Shown one piece after another: positions 22,721 through 34,755 of a DNA stretch of 64,000 bases. The notes beneath the pieces were generated by a model. That model had not been told where the DNA came from, ran no database searches, and saw nothing but the letters and a program-made list of their open reading frames with translations. The first letter of the stretch is position 1; the number at the start of each line of letters is the position of its first letter. The translations under genes and the position numbers were made by a program. The DNA comes from Neoechinorhynchus agilis. Taxonomy: Eukaryota > Acanthocephala. The stretch is taken from the NCBI GenBank assembly GCA_051530055.1, contig CM121342.1:11780001-11844000 (forward strand). The letters are read 5' to 3'.

Positions 22721-23809
22721 AAATTGAACATAAATTTGTGTTTCTATGTAACAAATACTTTAAAGTAAACCAGTACAAAGTCTCAAACGCTACATCAATT
22801 TATTTCAACCAATAAGTGACATTGATCTCTCATTTTCACTGCAATCTTTATGGTAATATAATGAATTAATCCGACTACCCATAAAACGACATTTATCTTA
22901 TTGATGACACATAGCCGTGGAGCTGAATATTACACGAAGCGGTGTTTAATCGAAATTTATATTCTCAAAATAACGCCTTAAAGAGGATTAGGACATTGAA
23001 GATGCATCTCTATCGATTAAGGTAATATTCGACAGTGTAACAAAACCTCGCATCTCTAATCAGAGTCAACAAACAAAAACGAATTCGAATCGCGATGAGC
23101 ACACTCCCTCGTACGACATATTTATTTGAAATATTTCGCGATGCAAACTCGAATCAAAAACACCGCCACCTCGTTTTGTCAACTCGGATGAGAAATTCGA
23201 GTCGATCGCTCATAATTTACTCGCAATGATTATAATGTGATTCTTCCGTGTACTTGATGACGATTATCCATTTATGATTCTTCCGTGGATGTATTATTTT
23301 ATAGTAGTCAAGACTGCAGTGTAGGCTTTGGACGACATTTACTTTTGTTGTTGAACGATTCAATGAGGTGTCGTTTATACTATAAATGTTCACTGGATTT
23401 GAGTTGCTAACTTTTAGTCTTAAAGGAGAAAAGTTTTAAAAGATGCGAATAACCTCAAGGATTACGTTATCAGGTACATTGTTGGTTTTTCGTCGCCTCG
23501 TTCTGTTCCTTGTCTAGCAAGAACAATCATTCGCATTTTTATTTTAAATTCTCAAATTGTTAATGCTCTTCTTTCAGGATACATTACTATTTTTCTTTTA
23601 CTAATTTTGCTACCCCGGATTTAGCACTGTCCTGCGATGTTGCAAAGCTACGGAAAGAAAGTCTCTTTCCGGCGAAAATAATATATTTTTGCACACCTAT
23701 CCAAAATAACGGTTATCATTTCATCATAACTAAGATAAACCCCAACAAAGACCAATATTCTTTGTTGTCTTTTGTCCTATGAAAGATTGCGCACTCGTTT
23801 TCTGCGTTA
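22721..23809. other. No gene recognised; likely upstream region of the PRPF38B-like gene
   Basis: AT-rich with no convincing frames. The region just 5' of the splicing-factor gene should contain its promoter, but no specific element was identified. Confidence 0.4.
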
Positions 23810-24916
23810 ATGCTGCCCAAATCTGCATGTTCAAAGATGACCAGAGGATCCAACGACAACGGTCTCTCAGTTCACGGTAATCGTAGTACAATGAATCTGA
23901 ATGCCATGATTCTGACCAATATTCAATCATCATACTATTTTAAAGTCGAACTCTACGAACTAAAAACTTACCATGAAGTTATCGACGAGATCTACAACAA
24001 GGTTCTCAATTGTGTCGAGGCAAAACCCTGCAATAATCTTCATTGTATAGGTTACGCATTTGGAACCATGGGAAAAAGGAAGTCGTCATACTAGAGGGCT
24101 CAAGGGAATGTGTGGCGGAGTAAGAGGAGTCGGAGGTGGCGGGATTGTCTCTACTGCTTTTTGTATCCTATACAAACTGTACACTCTGAAATTAACCCGA
24201 AAGCAAGTGATCGGACTTACAACTCATCCGGATAGTCCGTACATTCGAGGATTAGGGTTCATGTACTTGAGGTATACGCAGCCGCCACACGAACTATGGG
24301 ATTGGTTCCAGGAATTCCTAAGTGACAAAGAGGTTTGTGTACAAGTCTTTGGTTTGAATTTGCACGGCTCCAAAAATCGAAATAGGAGTTTGACGTCCGA
24401 GCCGGAGGAGGAGAGGTGATGACAATCGGTAATATGTTGCAACGATGGTTGGTACGGATTGACTGGTTCGACACGCTGTTCCCTCGAATTCCTATATCAA
24501 TTCAAAAAGTAATCAACGCAAACATAATTGATCGATTTGGCGAGAAGAGATTGCAACAGCTGTGGTCAGTATTATCATCTTTAAGCAAAACTAAAAACAA
24601 TCCTTATTGTTAGTGGACCAGAAGAAGAAGAGCGTGAAGCACGAACCTGTGCTCGCAATAGACAACCAAATCACGTGAGGTACGTGTAAGAGCGAATTTT
24701 AAATGAGTTGGTAAGCGGTGGATAATATATCTTCAAGTTTCTCTTACTTCATTTCGATTTAGACAAACATCTTATAACCGTCGTTTCCAGTCTACCATTA
24801 GACGTGATGAAGAAGACGAAGGCGACAGAAGTCCAAGTCGTCCAAGAAGGAGAGGTTCTCGAGAATGGCATGAGCAAAGTCCAAATAGAAGACGACGTTC
24901 GAGATCTAGACATTAA
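23810..24916 (+). CDS. PRPF38B: PRP38-family pre-mRNA splicing factor (PRPF38B-like), five exons
   Basis: Exons 23810-24001, 24051-24332, 24386-24564, 24614-24679 and 24763-24916 total 873 nt (290 residues plus stop), through introns of 49, 53, 49 and 83 nt, all GT-AG. The PRP38 domain is easy to follow: TMNLNAMILTNIQSSYYFKV, ELYELKTYHEVIDEIY, VTHLEPWEKGSR spliced across intron 1, GMCGGVRGVGGGGIVSTAF, LYTLKLTRKQVIGLTTHPDS, PYIRGLGFMYLRYTQPP, LWDWFQEFL, then FDVRAGGGEVMTIG across intron 2 and LFPRIPISIQK. The tail is an Arg/Ser-rich domain (SPSRPRRRGSREW... RRRRSRSRH), as expected for this nuclear spliceosome-associated family. It is shorter than the human protein, mainly in the RS tail. The start at 23810 is the first in-frame ATG; 23837 is an alternative. 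The exact position of intron 3 is less certain because conservation there is low. Confidence 0.93.
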
Positions 24917-25366
24917 GATTACGTCTTCGAGTTCGCTTCATTTTGGGTGTAGTGTGCCAATTCAGTAAATAACTACAAAAGGTTATCAATTGACACTTTC
25001 AGGTTTAATGTATCCGGACAATTTCTTGCGTTTGAGGATGGCTAGGGGTTTGTGCTACATAGGCCATTTTACACGTCCCTCACTGAGCAGACATCATCTT
25101 TTTTTAGAAATAAAGCGCCGTTTTAATCCTTTTGTGAAGAAATGTAGATCATCATGAAATCTAGAGATATTCATTTCCTCAAATACTATTTGAATCTAAA
25201 ATGGAATCTCATATATCATTGTCCTCGGGGTGAATTTGATTGTGCGTTGGCGAATCCTGCCCCCGGTGCTTTCGTTACTCATTTATATTCGAAATATTTC
25301 ACAAGGTTTTCCTTGCCTCTTCAGTCGATATCTAAAATGGAGGATATGGACATCATGCACAGCCGG
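24917..25366. other. No gene recognised between PRPF38B-like gene and PLE
   Basis: 3' flank of the splicing-factor gene followed by sequence with a short frame at 25154 that I cannot assign. It may include the noncoding 3' part of the neighbouring PLE. Confidence 0.35.
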
Positions 25367-26660
25367 TCACGTCTGGGTGTAGCTCAGATCCGCGGGTTTG
25401 CTAATACCCGAAGTGTGGGGAGTTCCATCCGCGCACACCTCTTGCGGTTTGTTGCCGACTAATTTGCCCGTCATGCTACGCAACATTGGTAGCACCAGCG
25501 TATGGTTAGATTTGTTGCCTTCCATCGTCGAATTTCCTCGGATGTGAATGGCCTCCAGAATCAGTCTTCTCCTCAGATTCGGTTCCCTGGTTAGGAATGC
25601 CGCCTTTTCGAAATCTACCCTGTGCTGGATTGTTTGCTGGTGGTTCGATATGGCAGAGGATTTATCGAATGTCCTGCATGCTTGTTTGTGCTGCGAGATC
25701 CGCTTTCTGATCCCTTGCATGGTTTGTCCAATGTAGACCTTTGGGCATTCTGCACATGGGATTTTGTATATCCCTGATTTTGCCTCTTGACTGGGTTTCC
25801 TCTTGAGAATGCCCGCAATGGATGCGCCCCGTTTGTTGTAGATAAAGAGATTTGGAACGAGGTAGTTCAGGCGCCTCAGTTTTCCGGTCGCATTGTCACT
25901 TATGTGGTTGAAGCCAGCGTATTTGGGGGAGATGTTTGCGGTATCCTTCTTCTTGCGATGCCCGCTATGTGTTGCCTTTTTCAGGCTGATTTTGATGGCA
26001 TATTCAGGGAAGCCTCGTGATCTGAGAACTTTTGTGATACTTTGTTTTTCTTCTTCCCAATCCCTGCTTTCTGAAGAAATCATCCTGGCCCTCTTGAAGT
26101 AGGACGTTGCCGCTGTTATTTTATAGTGGAACGGTTGGTGGCTCGACCAGTGAGGTGGACCCCATGGTATACCTGGCTTGCGGTAGAGCTGTGTTTTGAT
26201 GTTGCCTTTATCATCGTGTTTTATCCTTACGTCCAAAAAGGAGATAGCCCCCTCTTCATCTTCCTGAGTCATTGACCACTGGATGTTTGGATCCTGCATG
26301 TTGAGTGGAATGCTTAGGTCTCTCATGCTCGTTTCATCATCAGTGACTATGAACACGTCGTCAACATAGCGATACCACTTTTTGATGCATGTAGAGATCA
26401 GCTAGAGTGGGTGTCAGAGGTGAACCCATTGCAACTCCGTCGCGTTGTTCATAGAAAACTTGATCGAATTCAAAAACGGTCTTGCATGTGCACCACTGCA
26501 GTAGAGTTGTCCACGTTTTATTATCCAGGCGCGGTTCTTCGCATTGATTGTGTAGAAGTTCAGCTGCTATGGAAATTGTCTCCTGAAGTGGGATGTTGGT
26601 AAATAAGGACGTTACGTCGGCCGTGAAGAATTTGCACTGTTCATACTTTATGCGAATATG
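25367..26660 (-). mobile_element. Penelope-like element: partial RT plus GIY-YIG endonuclease
   Basis: On the minus strand the PLE reverse transcriptase is entered at FFTADVTSLFTNIPLQE (motif A) and continues through YEQRDGVAMGSPLTPTLADL (motif B). The YVDD region, EGAISFLDVRI and RKPGIPWGPPHW follow. The C-terminal GIY-YIG nuclease is clear (SGIYKIPCAECPKVYIGQT, then RISQHKQACRTF). PLEs are telomerase-related retroelements that use this nuclease to nick target DNA. The long C-terminal frame is intact over 329 codons; the RT part is interrupted. The piece ends at about 26655 where it meets an opposite-strand PLE piece head-to-head. Confidence 0.88.
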
Positions 26661-27939
26661 TGAAACCCAGATTAGATGTGACACCGAGCTACTCATACAT
26701 ACCGCTCCAAACGTAACCTGTGAAGCAGCAGAATATGATATGATCGCGAGGGCCGGGAACAAGGGTATCTGTAATCCGGAATGCACAGTAATCAAACAAC
26801 TTAAGAATGACCAGACAGTTACAATCCTTAAATCTGACAAAGGACGTGCCCTAGTTGCAGTAGATACTGAAGAGTATAAAGATGCGGCCCACAGTCTGCT
26901 GGACTCTGGCAAGTTCGTCAAACTCAGTGCCAATCCAACAGAAAAACGGGAGACACAACTAAATGCATTATTGAGGACTCTACGGAAAAATAACTCGATC
27001 ACTGAGCACTTTTACCAACAGACGAGGTCTTCCACAGCCAGGGCTTCCTTCTTGTATCTTTCCCCAAAAATACACAAACCAACGATACAATACCGACCAA
27101 TAATAGCCAGTTACAATGCCTTCAATCATCGTTTGGCCCGAAAAATCAATGCACTAATAAGAAGCGTCATGCCGAACACTCCGTCCTACATAGCTGACGG
27201 TCCTTCCTTTGCAACTCGAATGCGACTGGAAAAGTATGAACAGTGCAAATTCTTCACGGCCGACGTAACGTCTCTTTACTTTCCGCCAGAACAATTTCCA
27301 TGCGCGGCGTGAACTTCTACGTCAATGCGAAGAGTAGCACCTGGATAATAAACGTGGACATTGCTGGTGATTTTGCCATAAAGACAATTTTTTAGATTCG
27401 ATCAAAGTTTTCTACTGAAATTAGCACCGGCGGAGTTACAATGGACTTCACCTCTGGCACCCACTCTAGCTGATCTCTACATGAGAAGATGGGAAAACAA
27501 CTTGAAGAAGCAACCCAACATCAAAAAGTGGTATCGCTATGTTGACGACGTGTTCATAGTCACTGATGATGAAACGAGCAAGGGAGACCTAAGCATTCCA
27601 CTCAACATGGAGGATCGAAGCATCCAGTGGTCAATGACTCAGGAAGATGAAGAGGGGGCTATCTCCTTTTTGGACGTAAAGATAAAACACGATGATAAAG
27701 GCAACATCAAAACACAACTCTACCGCAAACCAGGTATAGCATGGGGTCCACTTCACTCGTCGAGTCACCAACCGTTCCACTATAAAATAACAGCGGCAAC
27801 GTCCTACTTCAAGAGGGCCAGGATGATTTCTTCAGAAAGCAGGGATTGATAAGAAGAAAAACAAAGTATCACGAAAGTTCTTAGATCACGAGGCTTCCCT
27901 GAATATGCCATCAAAATCAGTCTGAAAAAGGCAACACAT
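26655..27939 (+). mobile_element. Penelope-like element, opposite orientation, N-terminal and RT part
   Basis: From about 26655 the plus strand encodes the N-terminal and early RT region of the same PLE family (VTILKSDKGRALVAVD, FLYLSPKIHKPTIQYRPI, ADGPSFATRM, KFFTADVTSL). After a rearranged stretch at 27270-27480 it continues with WYRYVDDVFIVTDDE (catalytic motif C) and AISFLDVKIKHDD, and stops within the region before the nuclease at about 27939, where satellite DNA starts. It is broken at several places and lacks the GIY-YIG part. Shared text with the minus copy is nearly identical, so both insertions are young. Confidence 0.85.
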
Positions 27940-30200
27940 ATTATCATATTTGGTCAATAGTCACAAGATTGAAAGATCACTAAATTTGCAAGATTTTTTA
28001 AAATAAGATAACACCATTGATTTCAGCGCATTGATTTTAAAATGTTATGTTATTCATAACAACCTCTTCAAATTTTGAATTTAATTCGTTCTTTGCCGAA
28101 CAAAATCCTAAACTAGATCTATGAAAGTTTAAAAAGCAACATAAAATTGTTCCTTATACTACAGATGTAATATTCGCATCGAAAATCGCATTATCATATT
28201 TTGCCAATATTAACAAGAGTGAAAGATGACTAAATTTGCAAGATTCATTAAAATTAGATAACACCATTGAAATCGGCGCATCATTTATGCTCAAAATGTT
28301 TTTTCATTTCGTCACAACTTTCGAGCATATCAGGTTTAATTCAGGAGTCTTTTATGAACTTCAATCGTTAAACTAAGTGTCAAAATTTTAAAAGTAACAT
28401 ATTACTGTTGTTGCAGGTGAATTCAGCGTAAAAAGTAGATACAGAAAAGTTAATTTGATCTTAAATTGATTGATGTTTTTATATCAATAATCAAGGTAGT
28501 TTGTCTTAGAATCCAACAACGAATAACTCAAGAACAATGACAGCTATCGAAAATCCGAAAACAGATTTGGAATTAGCGCGTTAAGATGTACTAAATTAGC
28601 TGATTCCTTACACGACAGCTGTAATATTCGCATCGGAAATCGCATTGTTATATTTTGCCAATATTCACAAGAGTGAAAGATCACAAAATTTGCAAGGTTA
28701 ATTAAAATTGGTCAACACCATTGAAATCAGCGATTTAGATATGCTCAAAATGTTTTATCATTTCGTAACAACTTACGAGTACCATAGATTTAATTCAGGT
28801 GTCTTTTATGAACTTATATCCTTAAACTAAGTGTAAAAGTTTAAAAAGCATCATCAAAGTGTTATTGGAGGTGAATTATGCGTCAAAAGTAGATCTAGAA
28901 AAGTTAATTTGATCTTAAATTGATTGGCGTTTTAATATCAATAATCAATGTAGTTTGTCTCAAAATTTAACAACGATTAACTCAAGAACCATTAAAGCCA
29001 TCGCAAATTTGGATACAGATTTTGAATCAGCGCATTAGGGTGTACTAAATTAACTGACATCCTTAACTACAACTGCAATATTCGAATCGGAAATCGCATT
29101 ATCATATTTGGTCAATAGTCACAAGATTGAAAGATCACTAAATTTGCAAGATTTTTTAAAATAAGATAACACCATTGATTTCAGCGCATTAGATATGCCC
29201 AAAATGTTGTATCATTTCGTAACAACTTACAAGTACCACAGATTTAATTCAGATGTCTTTTATGAACTTCAATCCTAAAACTAAGTGTAAAAGTTTAAAA
29301 AGCAACATAAAATTGTTATTGCAGGTGAACTCAGCGTCAAAAGTAGATCTAGAAAAGTTAATTTGATCTTAAATTCGTTGACGTTTTTATATCAATAATC
29401 AAGGTAGTTTTTCCCAAAATTTAACAACGAATAACTCAAGAACCATTAAAGCTATTGCAAATTTGGATACAGATTTGGAATCAGCGCGTTAAAATGTGCT
29501 AAATTATTTCACTTTGTAAACTACAGCTGCAATATTCGAATCGGAAATCGCATTATTATATTTTGTCAATAGTCAAAGGAGTGAAAGATCACTAAATTTG
29601 CAAGATTCATTTAAATTAGATAACACCATTGAAATCAGCGCATTAGATATGCTTCAAATGTTATATCATTTCGTAAAAATTTACGAGTACCAAAGATTTA
29701 ATTCAGGTGTCTTTTATGAACTTCAATCCTTAAACTGAGTGTAAAAGTTTAAAAAGCCACATCAAACTGCTATTGCATGTGAATTCAGCGTCAAAAGTAG
29801 ATCTAGAAAAGCTAATTTGATCTTAAATTTATTGACGTTTTAATATCAATAATCAAGGTAGTTTGTCTAAAAATTTAACAACGAATAACTTACGAACCAT
29901 TAAAGCTATCGCAAACCTGGATACAGGTTTGGAATCAGCGTGTAAAGATGTACTAAATTAACTGATTCCGTACACTACAGCTGTAATATTCGCATCGGAT
30001 ATCGCATTAGAATATATGGTCAATATTCACAAGACTGAAAGATATTTAAATTTGATAGATTCATTCAAATTAGATAACGCCATTGAAATCCGCGCATTAG
30101 ACATCCTCAAAATGTTTTATTATTTCGTAACAACTTTCGAGCACAACAGATTTTATTCAGGGTTCTTTTATGAACTTCAATCCTAAAACTAAGTGTAGCA
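27940..30200 (+). repeat. Satellite A: about five tandem units of ~455 bp
   Basis: The phrase ATTATCATATTT.G.CAATA begins units at about 27940, 28189, 28647, 29097, 29551 and 30006 (a variant); spacing is 450-458 bp except for a first, shortened unit of about 250 bp. Landmarks inside each unit occur in constant order: GAAAGATCACTAAATTTGCA, AACACCATTGAAATCAGCG, TCTTTTATGAACTT, AGTAGATCTAGAAAAG. Units differ by roughly a tenth. No coding frame is conserved between them. The array abuts the truncated PLE. Confidence 0.85.
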
Positions 30201-30690
30201 ACAAAGACATGAAAGTGCTTTTTTAGAAACCGTGAACTTTTCCCCTAGGTGGTGAAACGTTTTATCTAAGATAAATTTCACCAACTGGAAGCCGAAACTT
30301 TCAAACTGTCAAAAATCCATCACGTTAGATAATATTCTTGGAACAGTATTTGAATTTCACTCAATAAGTTGTGCTAAGTGCAATAGGCCATCCATAGTTT
30401 TTCGCAGGCTAATAGCAATCCGTTCTGATCGGATTCTTAATGACATCCTAAAAGTATGGCCGATGAATCAAAAATTATCCTCTTCTAATAGCATCACTGG
30501 CACCAAATTTTTTAATCTTCTGTCGCAGGATTCTATTTACTTTTTGCAAAACTGGTGCCTTTCTATTACGACCATGCCACCTCAAAAACGTTATAATATC
30601 TTCTGAATGGCGTACCGCAGTGTTCGCCGCTTTATCCTATTTTATATCTACTGCCTCCCCAATACCTAACACAAAATTTTAAAATTAATG
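30201..30690. other. No gene recognised
   Basis: Spacer between the satellite and a PLE-type terminus. No convincing frame. Confidence 0.4.
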
Positions 30691-30699
30691 CATCACTGA

Positions 30700-30800
30700 C
30701 ATGTTAACAAACAAACGGAAGATGAAGCCGACGAGGTTGGAAACGTCGTTAATAAGTAATCATTTACCGGGTTTAAACCTAAACAATAATTCCACATAAC
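30700..30800 (+). ncRNA. Decayed hammerhead-like PLE terminus
   Basis: AGATGAAGCCGACGAGG followed by GGAAACGTCGTTAATAAG and TTTACCGGGTTTAAACCT is the same unit as at 19.8 and 58.4 kb. The CUGAUGA box has decayed (CGGAAGA), so it is not expected to cleave. Confidence 0.45.
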
Positions 30801-30989
30801 TTTTGTTATTAAAACCCACAGGGTGGCTAAGATGAAACTCCTAATCAAACAATGTGTTGAATATCTGATTTTATCTTTACCTAAAATCAGCTTATCCCTA
30901 AGCCTATCCAAAACACAGTATATTTTATTGAACTTTCCAATCGGCTCCATAAAGATCTTCTTAAGCTTTTCTTTGATGATTTTATGTCC

Positions 30990-33290
30990 GCACAGCAATA
31001 AAAACACTGCAGTCGATTTCTGTTTTCCTGTATGTTATTTGATCATAATCAGAGGATATATCATGTGTCATGAGCACATATTCGAATTTTTAAGCTAATG
31101 ACGTCATATTTACGATTTAAAGAGCTAAAAAACTAAAGCACAAATAAAACACTGCAGTGGATTAAGTGGATTAAGTGGATTATTTTCCTGTATGTTATTT
31201 GCTCGAAATCGGAAGATATTGCATGAGCACGTGTTCTAATTTTAAAGCTGATGACGTCATGTTTTCGACACAAACAACGAAAAAATAAAGCAATAAAACA
31301 CTGCCATCGATCTCTGTTTTCCTGTATGTTGTTTGCTGGAAATGAGAAGATATTGCTTGAGCACGTGTGTTAATTTTTGAACTTTTTACGTTTTTTATAC
31401 GAGTAAGCGGCAGACGTAACTAATGCTGCCTTAATGGTGAACCATTTATGATTCAACGTGTTTTCAATACAAACAACCAAAAATGAAGCAACAAAATACC
31501 GCAGTCGAATTCTGTTTTCCTTTATGTTATTTGCTCAAAATCAGGAGATATCTCATGAGCATAGGTTCTAATTTTTAAGCAGATGACGTCAAGTTTTCGA
31601 CACAAACAACGAAAAAATAAAGCAATAAAACACTGCCATCGATCTCTGTTTTCCTGTATGTTGTTTGCTGGAAATGAGAAGATATTGCTTGAGCACGTGT
31701 GTTAATTTTTGAACTTTTTACGTTTTTATACGAGTAAGCGGCAGACGTAACTAATGCTGCCTTAATGGTGAACCATTTATGATTCAACGTGTTTTCAATA
31801 CAAACAACCAAAAATGAAGCAACAAAATACCGCAGTCGAATTCTGTTTTCCTTTATGTTATTTGCTCAAAATCAGGAGACATCTCATGAGCATAGGTTCT
31901 AATTTTTAAGCAGATGACGTCAAGTTTTCGACACAAACAACGAAAAAATAAAGCAATAAAACACTGCCGTCGATCTCTGTTTTCCTGTATGTTGTTTGCT
32001 GGAAATGAGAAGATATTGCTTGAGCACGTGTGTTAATTTTTAAACCTTTTACGTTTTTTTATACGAGTAAGCGGCAGACGTAACTAATGCTGCCTTAATG
32101 GTGAACCATTTATGATTCAACGTGTTTTCAATACAAACAACCAAAAATGAAGCAACAAAATACCGCAGTCGAATTCTGTTTTCCTTTATGTTATTTGCTC
32201 AAAATCAGGAGACATCTCATGAGCATAGGTTCTAATTTTTAAGCAGATGACGTCATGTTTTCGACACAAACAACGAAAAAATAAAGCAATAAAACACTGC
32301 CATCGATCTCTGTTTTCCTGTATGTTGTTTGCTGGAAATGAGAAGATATTGCTTGAGCACGTGTGTTAATTTTTAAACCTTTTACGTTTTTTATACGAGT
32401 AAGCGGCAGACGTAACTAATGCTGCCTTAATGGTGAACCATTTATGATTCAACGTGTTTTCAATACAAACAACCAAAAATGCAGCAACAAAATACCGCAG
32501 TCGAATTCTGTTTTCCTTTATGTTATTTGCTCAAAATCAGGAGATATCTCATGAGCATAGGTTCTAATTTTTAAGCAGATGACGTCAAGTTTTCGACACA
32601 AACAACGAAAAAATAAAGCAATAAAACACTGCCATCGATCTCTGTTTTCCTGTATGTTATTTGCTATAAATGAGAAGATATTGAATGAGCACCTTTTTCA
32701 ATTTTTAAACTGATGACGTTTTTGCAACGAGCAAACAGCGGAGGTAACTTGTTTTCGATATAAACAACGAGAAAAGTAAAGGAGCAATAATATACTGCGC
32801 TCAATTTTGTTTTCCTGTATGTTATTTGCTCAAAATGAGAAGATATTGCATGGCACGTGTTCTAATCTTTAGGCCGATCGAGTCATGTTCTCGATGTAAA
32901 AAACGAAAAACTAAAGCACCAATAAAACACCGCAGTCGATCTCTGTTTTCTTGCATGTTATTTGCAATAAATATGAAAATATTGCACGATCATGTGTTCT
33001 TATTTAAACTGATGACGTAATGCTTTCGACATAAACTACGAAAAGGAAGCAGCACTGAAAAACTTCGGTGGATTTATGTTTTTCTGTTTGTCATTTTCTC
33101 AAAATCAGAAGACATTGCATGATCACGTGTTTTAATTTTTGAACTGATGACGTCATGCTTTTGTTAAAAACAACGAAAAGACTAAAGCAAGAATAAAAAG
33201 CTGCTGTCGATTTCTGTATTGCTGTTTATTATTTTCCCAAAATTGGAAGATATTGCATGAGTACGTGTTCTTATTTTTAAACTGATGACG
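30990..33290 (+). repeat. Satellite B: monomers flanking a dimeric ~332-bp higher-order array
   Basis: The core array 31271-32600 repeats with a period of 331-333 bp (CAAACAACGAAAAAATAAAG at 31271, 31603, 31934, 32267, 32599) and is almost identical between units. Each unit has two diverged halves, one with ACACTGCCATCGATCTC and one with ATACCGCAGTCGAATTC, both followed by TGTTTTCCT.TATGTT.TTTGCT and then a GAGCA.. and GACGT module. On both sides (30990-31270 and 32630-33290) single, more diverged monomers of the same text occur with CACTGCAGTCGATTTCTG. This is a two-level structure like that of centromeric alpha satellite. Confidence 0.85.
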
Positions 33291-34040
33291 GATAAACGGG
33301 GGACGTTGCTCATTTTTCAAGTTATTGGATCATTGAACGTTTTAAAAGCTTCTCTGCCCGCTAAGAGAGCTTTACTTGAAGTTATCAACAAGCCTTCCTC
33401 TCGTCATAGCTTATATACTAAACCTAACCCTTACATTGGTTTCCTGGAGAGGGGACACTCTATGTATGCCCAGGTTTTTGACATCGTGCTGCAATGTAAT
33501 TTTGCTAGCGTCACAAGGCTCTTTTTATGATACAATTCAATCGAAACAAAACACGTTCAATCAGCTAATGTTCAGCACTTTTTAACTTTCAATGATGTAG
33601 TTAATTTCACGAAACGTCGACAACAAATCTAGTCATCAATTCTTAGCGGGTTCCGAGAGCTTCGACTGACGTCATTTATAAGCACTCATTCACGTCGTAG
33701 CTCATATGCTATGCCTAGCCCTTACTGGGATCTCTTCTCCGAGATTAAGTGAACCTTTTTAAGATAAGGTGGCCGCTTGTCATTCTCCACGGCAAAGATA
33801 GGTTGCAAATTTTTGGATGCTGCATCCTTTTTCAAAACGTAGTGGTTTTTAACGTATCTAATTACGGCACTAATCGATTCATCTGATTGAATTTTTTATT
33901 CTACCAGCTTTAAAAATCGATTGTAAATTTTCATTTGAGAAACTTAAAACTTTCCGTCAATTCAATAATGAACATTAAAAAGCACTTAAGAAGACGCTTA
34001 AAATCGCAGTTGATTTAAAAAGACTTTCGAAAAGCACATT
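33291..34040. other. No gene recognised
   Basis: Contains two related phrases about 320 bp apart (GCTTATATACTAAACCTAAC near 33410 and GCTCATATGCTATGCCTAGC near 33700), suggesting an old duplication. No convincing exons. Confidence 0.35.
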
Positions 34041-34210
34041 ACATAATGATCTCTCGAAGAAATTGAGAGAGGCAACCGGAGACTCAAGAGCAGGCTTATT
34101 TCTTCGACAAAATATCTCGCTGGCAGTACAACGGGGCAATGCTGCCAGCGTGATGGCGACGGTCGAGGAAGGACAAAAGCTGGAATTTGGTGGGAGGTGG
34201 TGAATGTAAA
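34041..34210 (+). mobile_element. 5'-truncated 3' end of LINE family 1
   Basis: About 165 bp are essentially identical to 56050-56215 of the longest LINE copy, covering the last 50 codons (TGDSRAGLFLRQNISLAVQRG, EFGGRW and stop) plus GTAAAGAAAAGTAA. This is the usual product of incomplete reverse transcription and fixes the element's 3' end. Confidence 0.88.
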
Positions 34211-34755
34211 GAAAAGTAACCAAATAGAAAACTGGAAACCACATTCCTTATGTTCAATCTCCTTCAGAGCTATCTAGCGATGACTTTCTTGTAGGTCATT
34301 GATTTAAAATGATTACTCCTCATAAATTATTTTTCGATTAAAAAAACAGTAATAAAAATTTAAACGCGCGCCAAATGATTACGCAAACAATAATTCTTTC
34401 GTTTTCTGCACATTATAAATTGCTGCCTGTTTCCTATAGCTGCCTCCATGTTCCTGTATCGTTCTTTTTTGTTCGCCTATGAAATGAGCGATTTTGGAGC
34501 TATGGGCTTATGAAGGCATCTTTGAGCGTCTGTGATCGTAAGTAATTTGTTGGAAACGTATTTTCCCTATCAATGGAGCCTTCTGATCGATGGAGGGTAT
34601 CGCTCTCCGTCTCCAGAAAGCATCTGTACCTTGAATGGTAGTTATTTTTGCTTTATTCATCTACCACACTAAAGCATTGCTTGGAGAGATTAGACTCAGC
34701 TCACACTCATCGAAAGCTCCTTCGCCTAAGTTCCTTGTAAGTTTAAGAATCTTCT
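34211..34755. other. No gene recognised
   Basis: No convincing frame or repeat copy seen between two LINE fragments. Confidence 0.4.

Noticed and set aside
31575-31811. 78-codon minus-strand frame in satellite B
   Set aside because: Lies entirely in the tandem repeat and is not conserved as protein between units.
27940-33290. Regular repeats considered as a CRISPR array
   Set aside because: Units of 332 and 455 bp with no short-repeat/unique-spacer pattern, in a eukaryotic genome; they are satellites.
33400-33440. AACCTAACCCTTA considered as internal telomere repeat
   Set aside because: A single short match, not tandem; the second related phrase at 33.7 kb has diverged differently.
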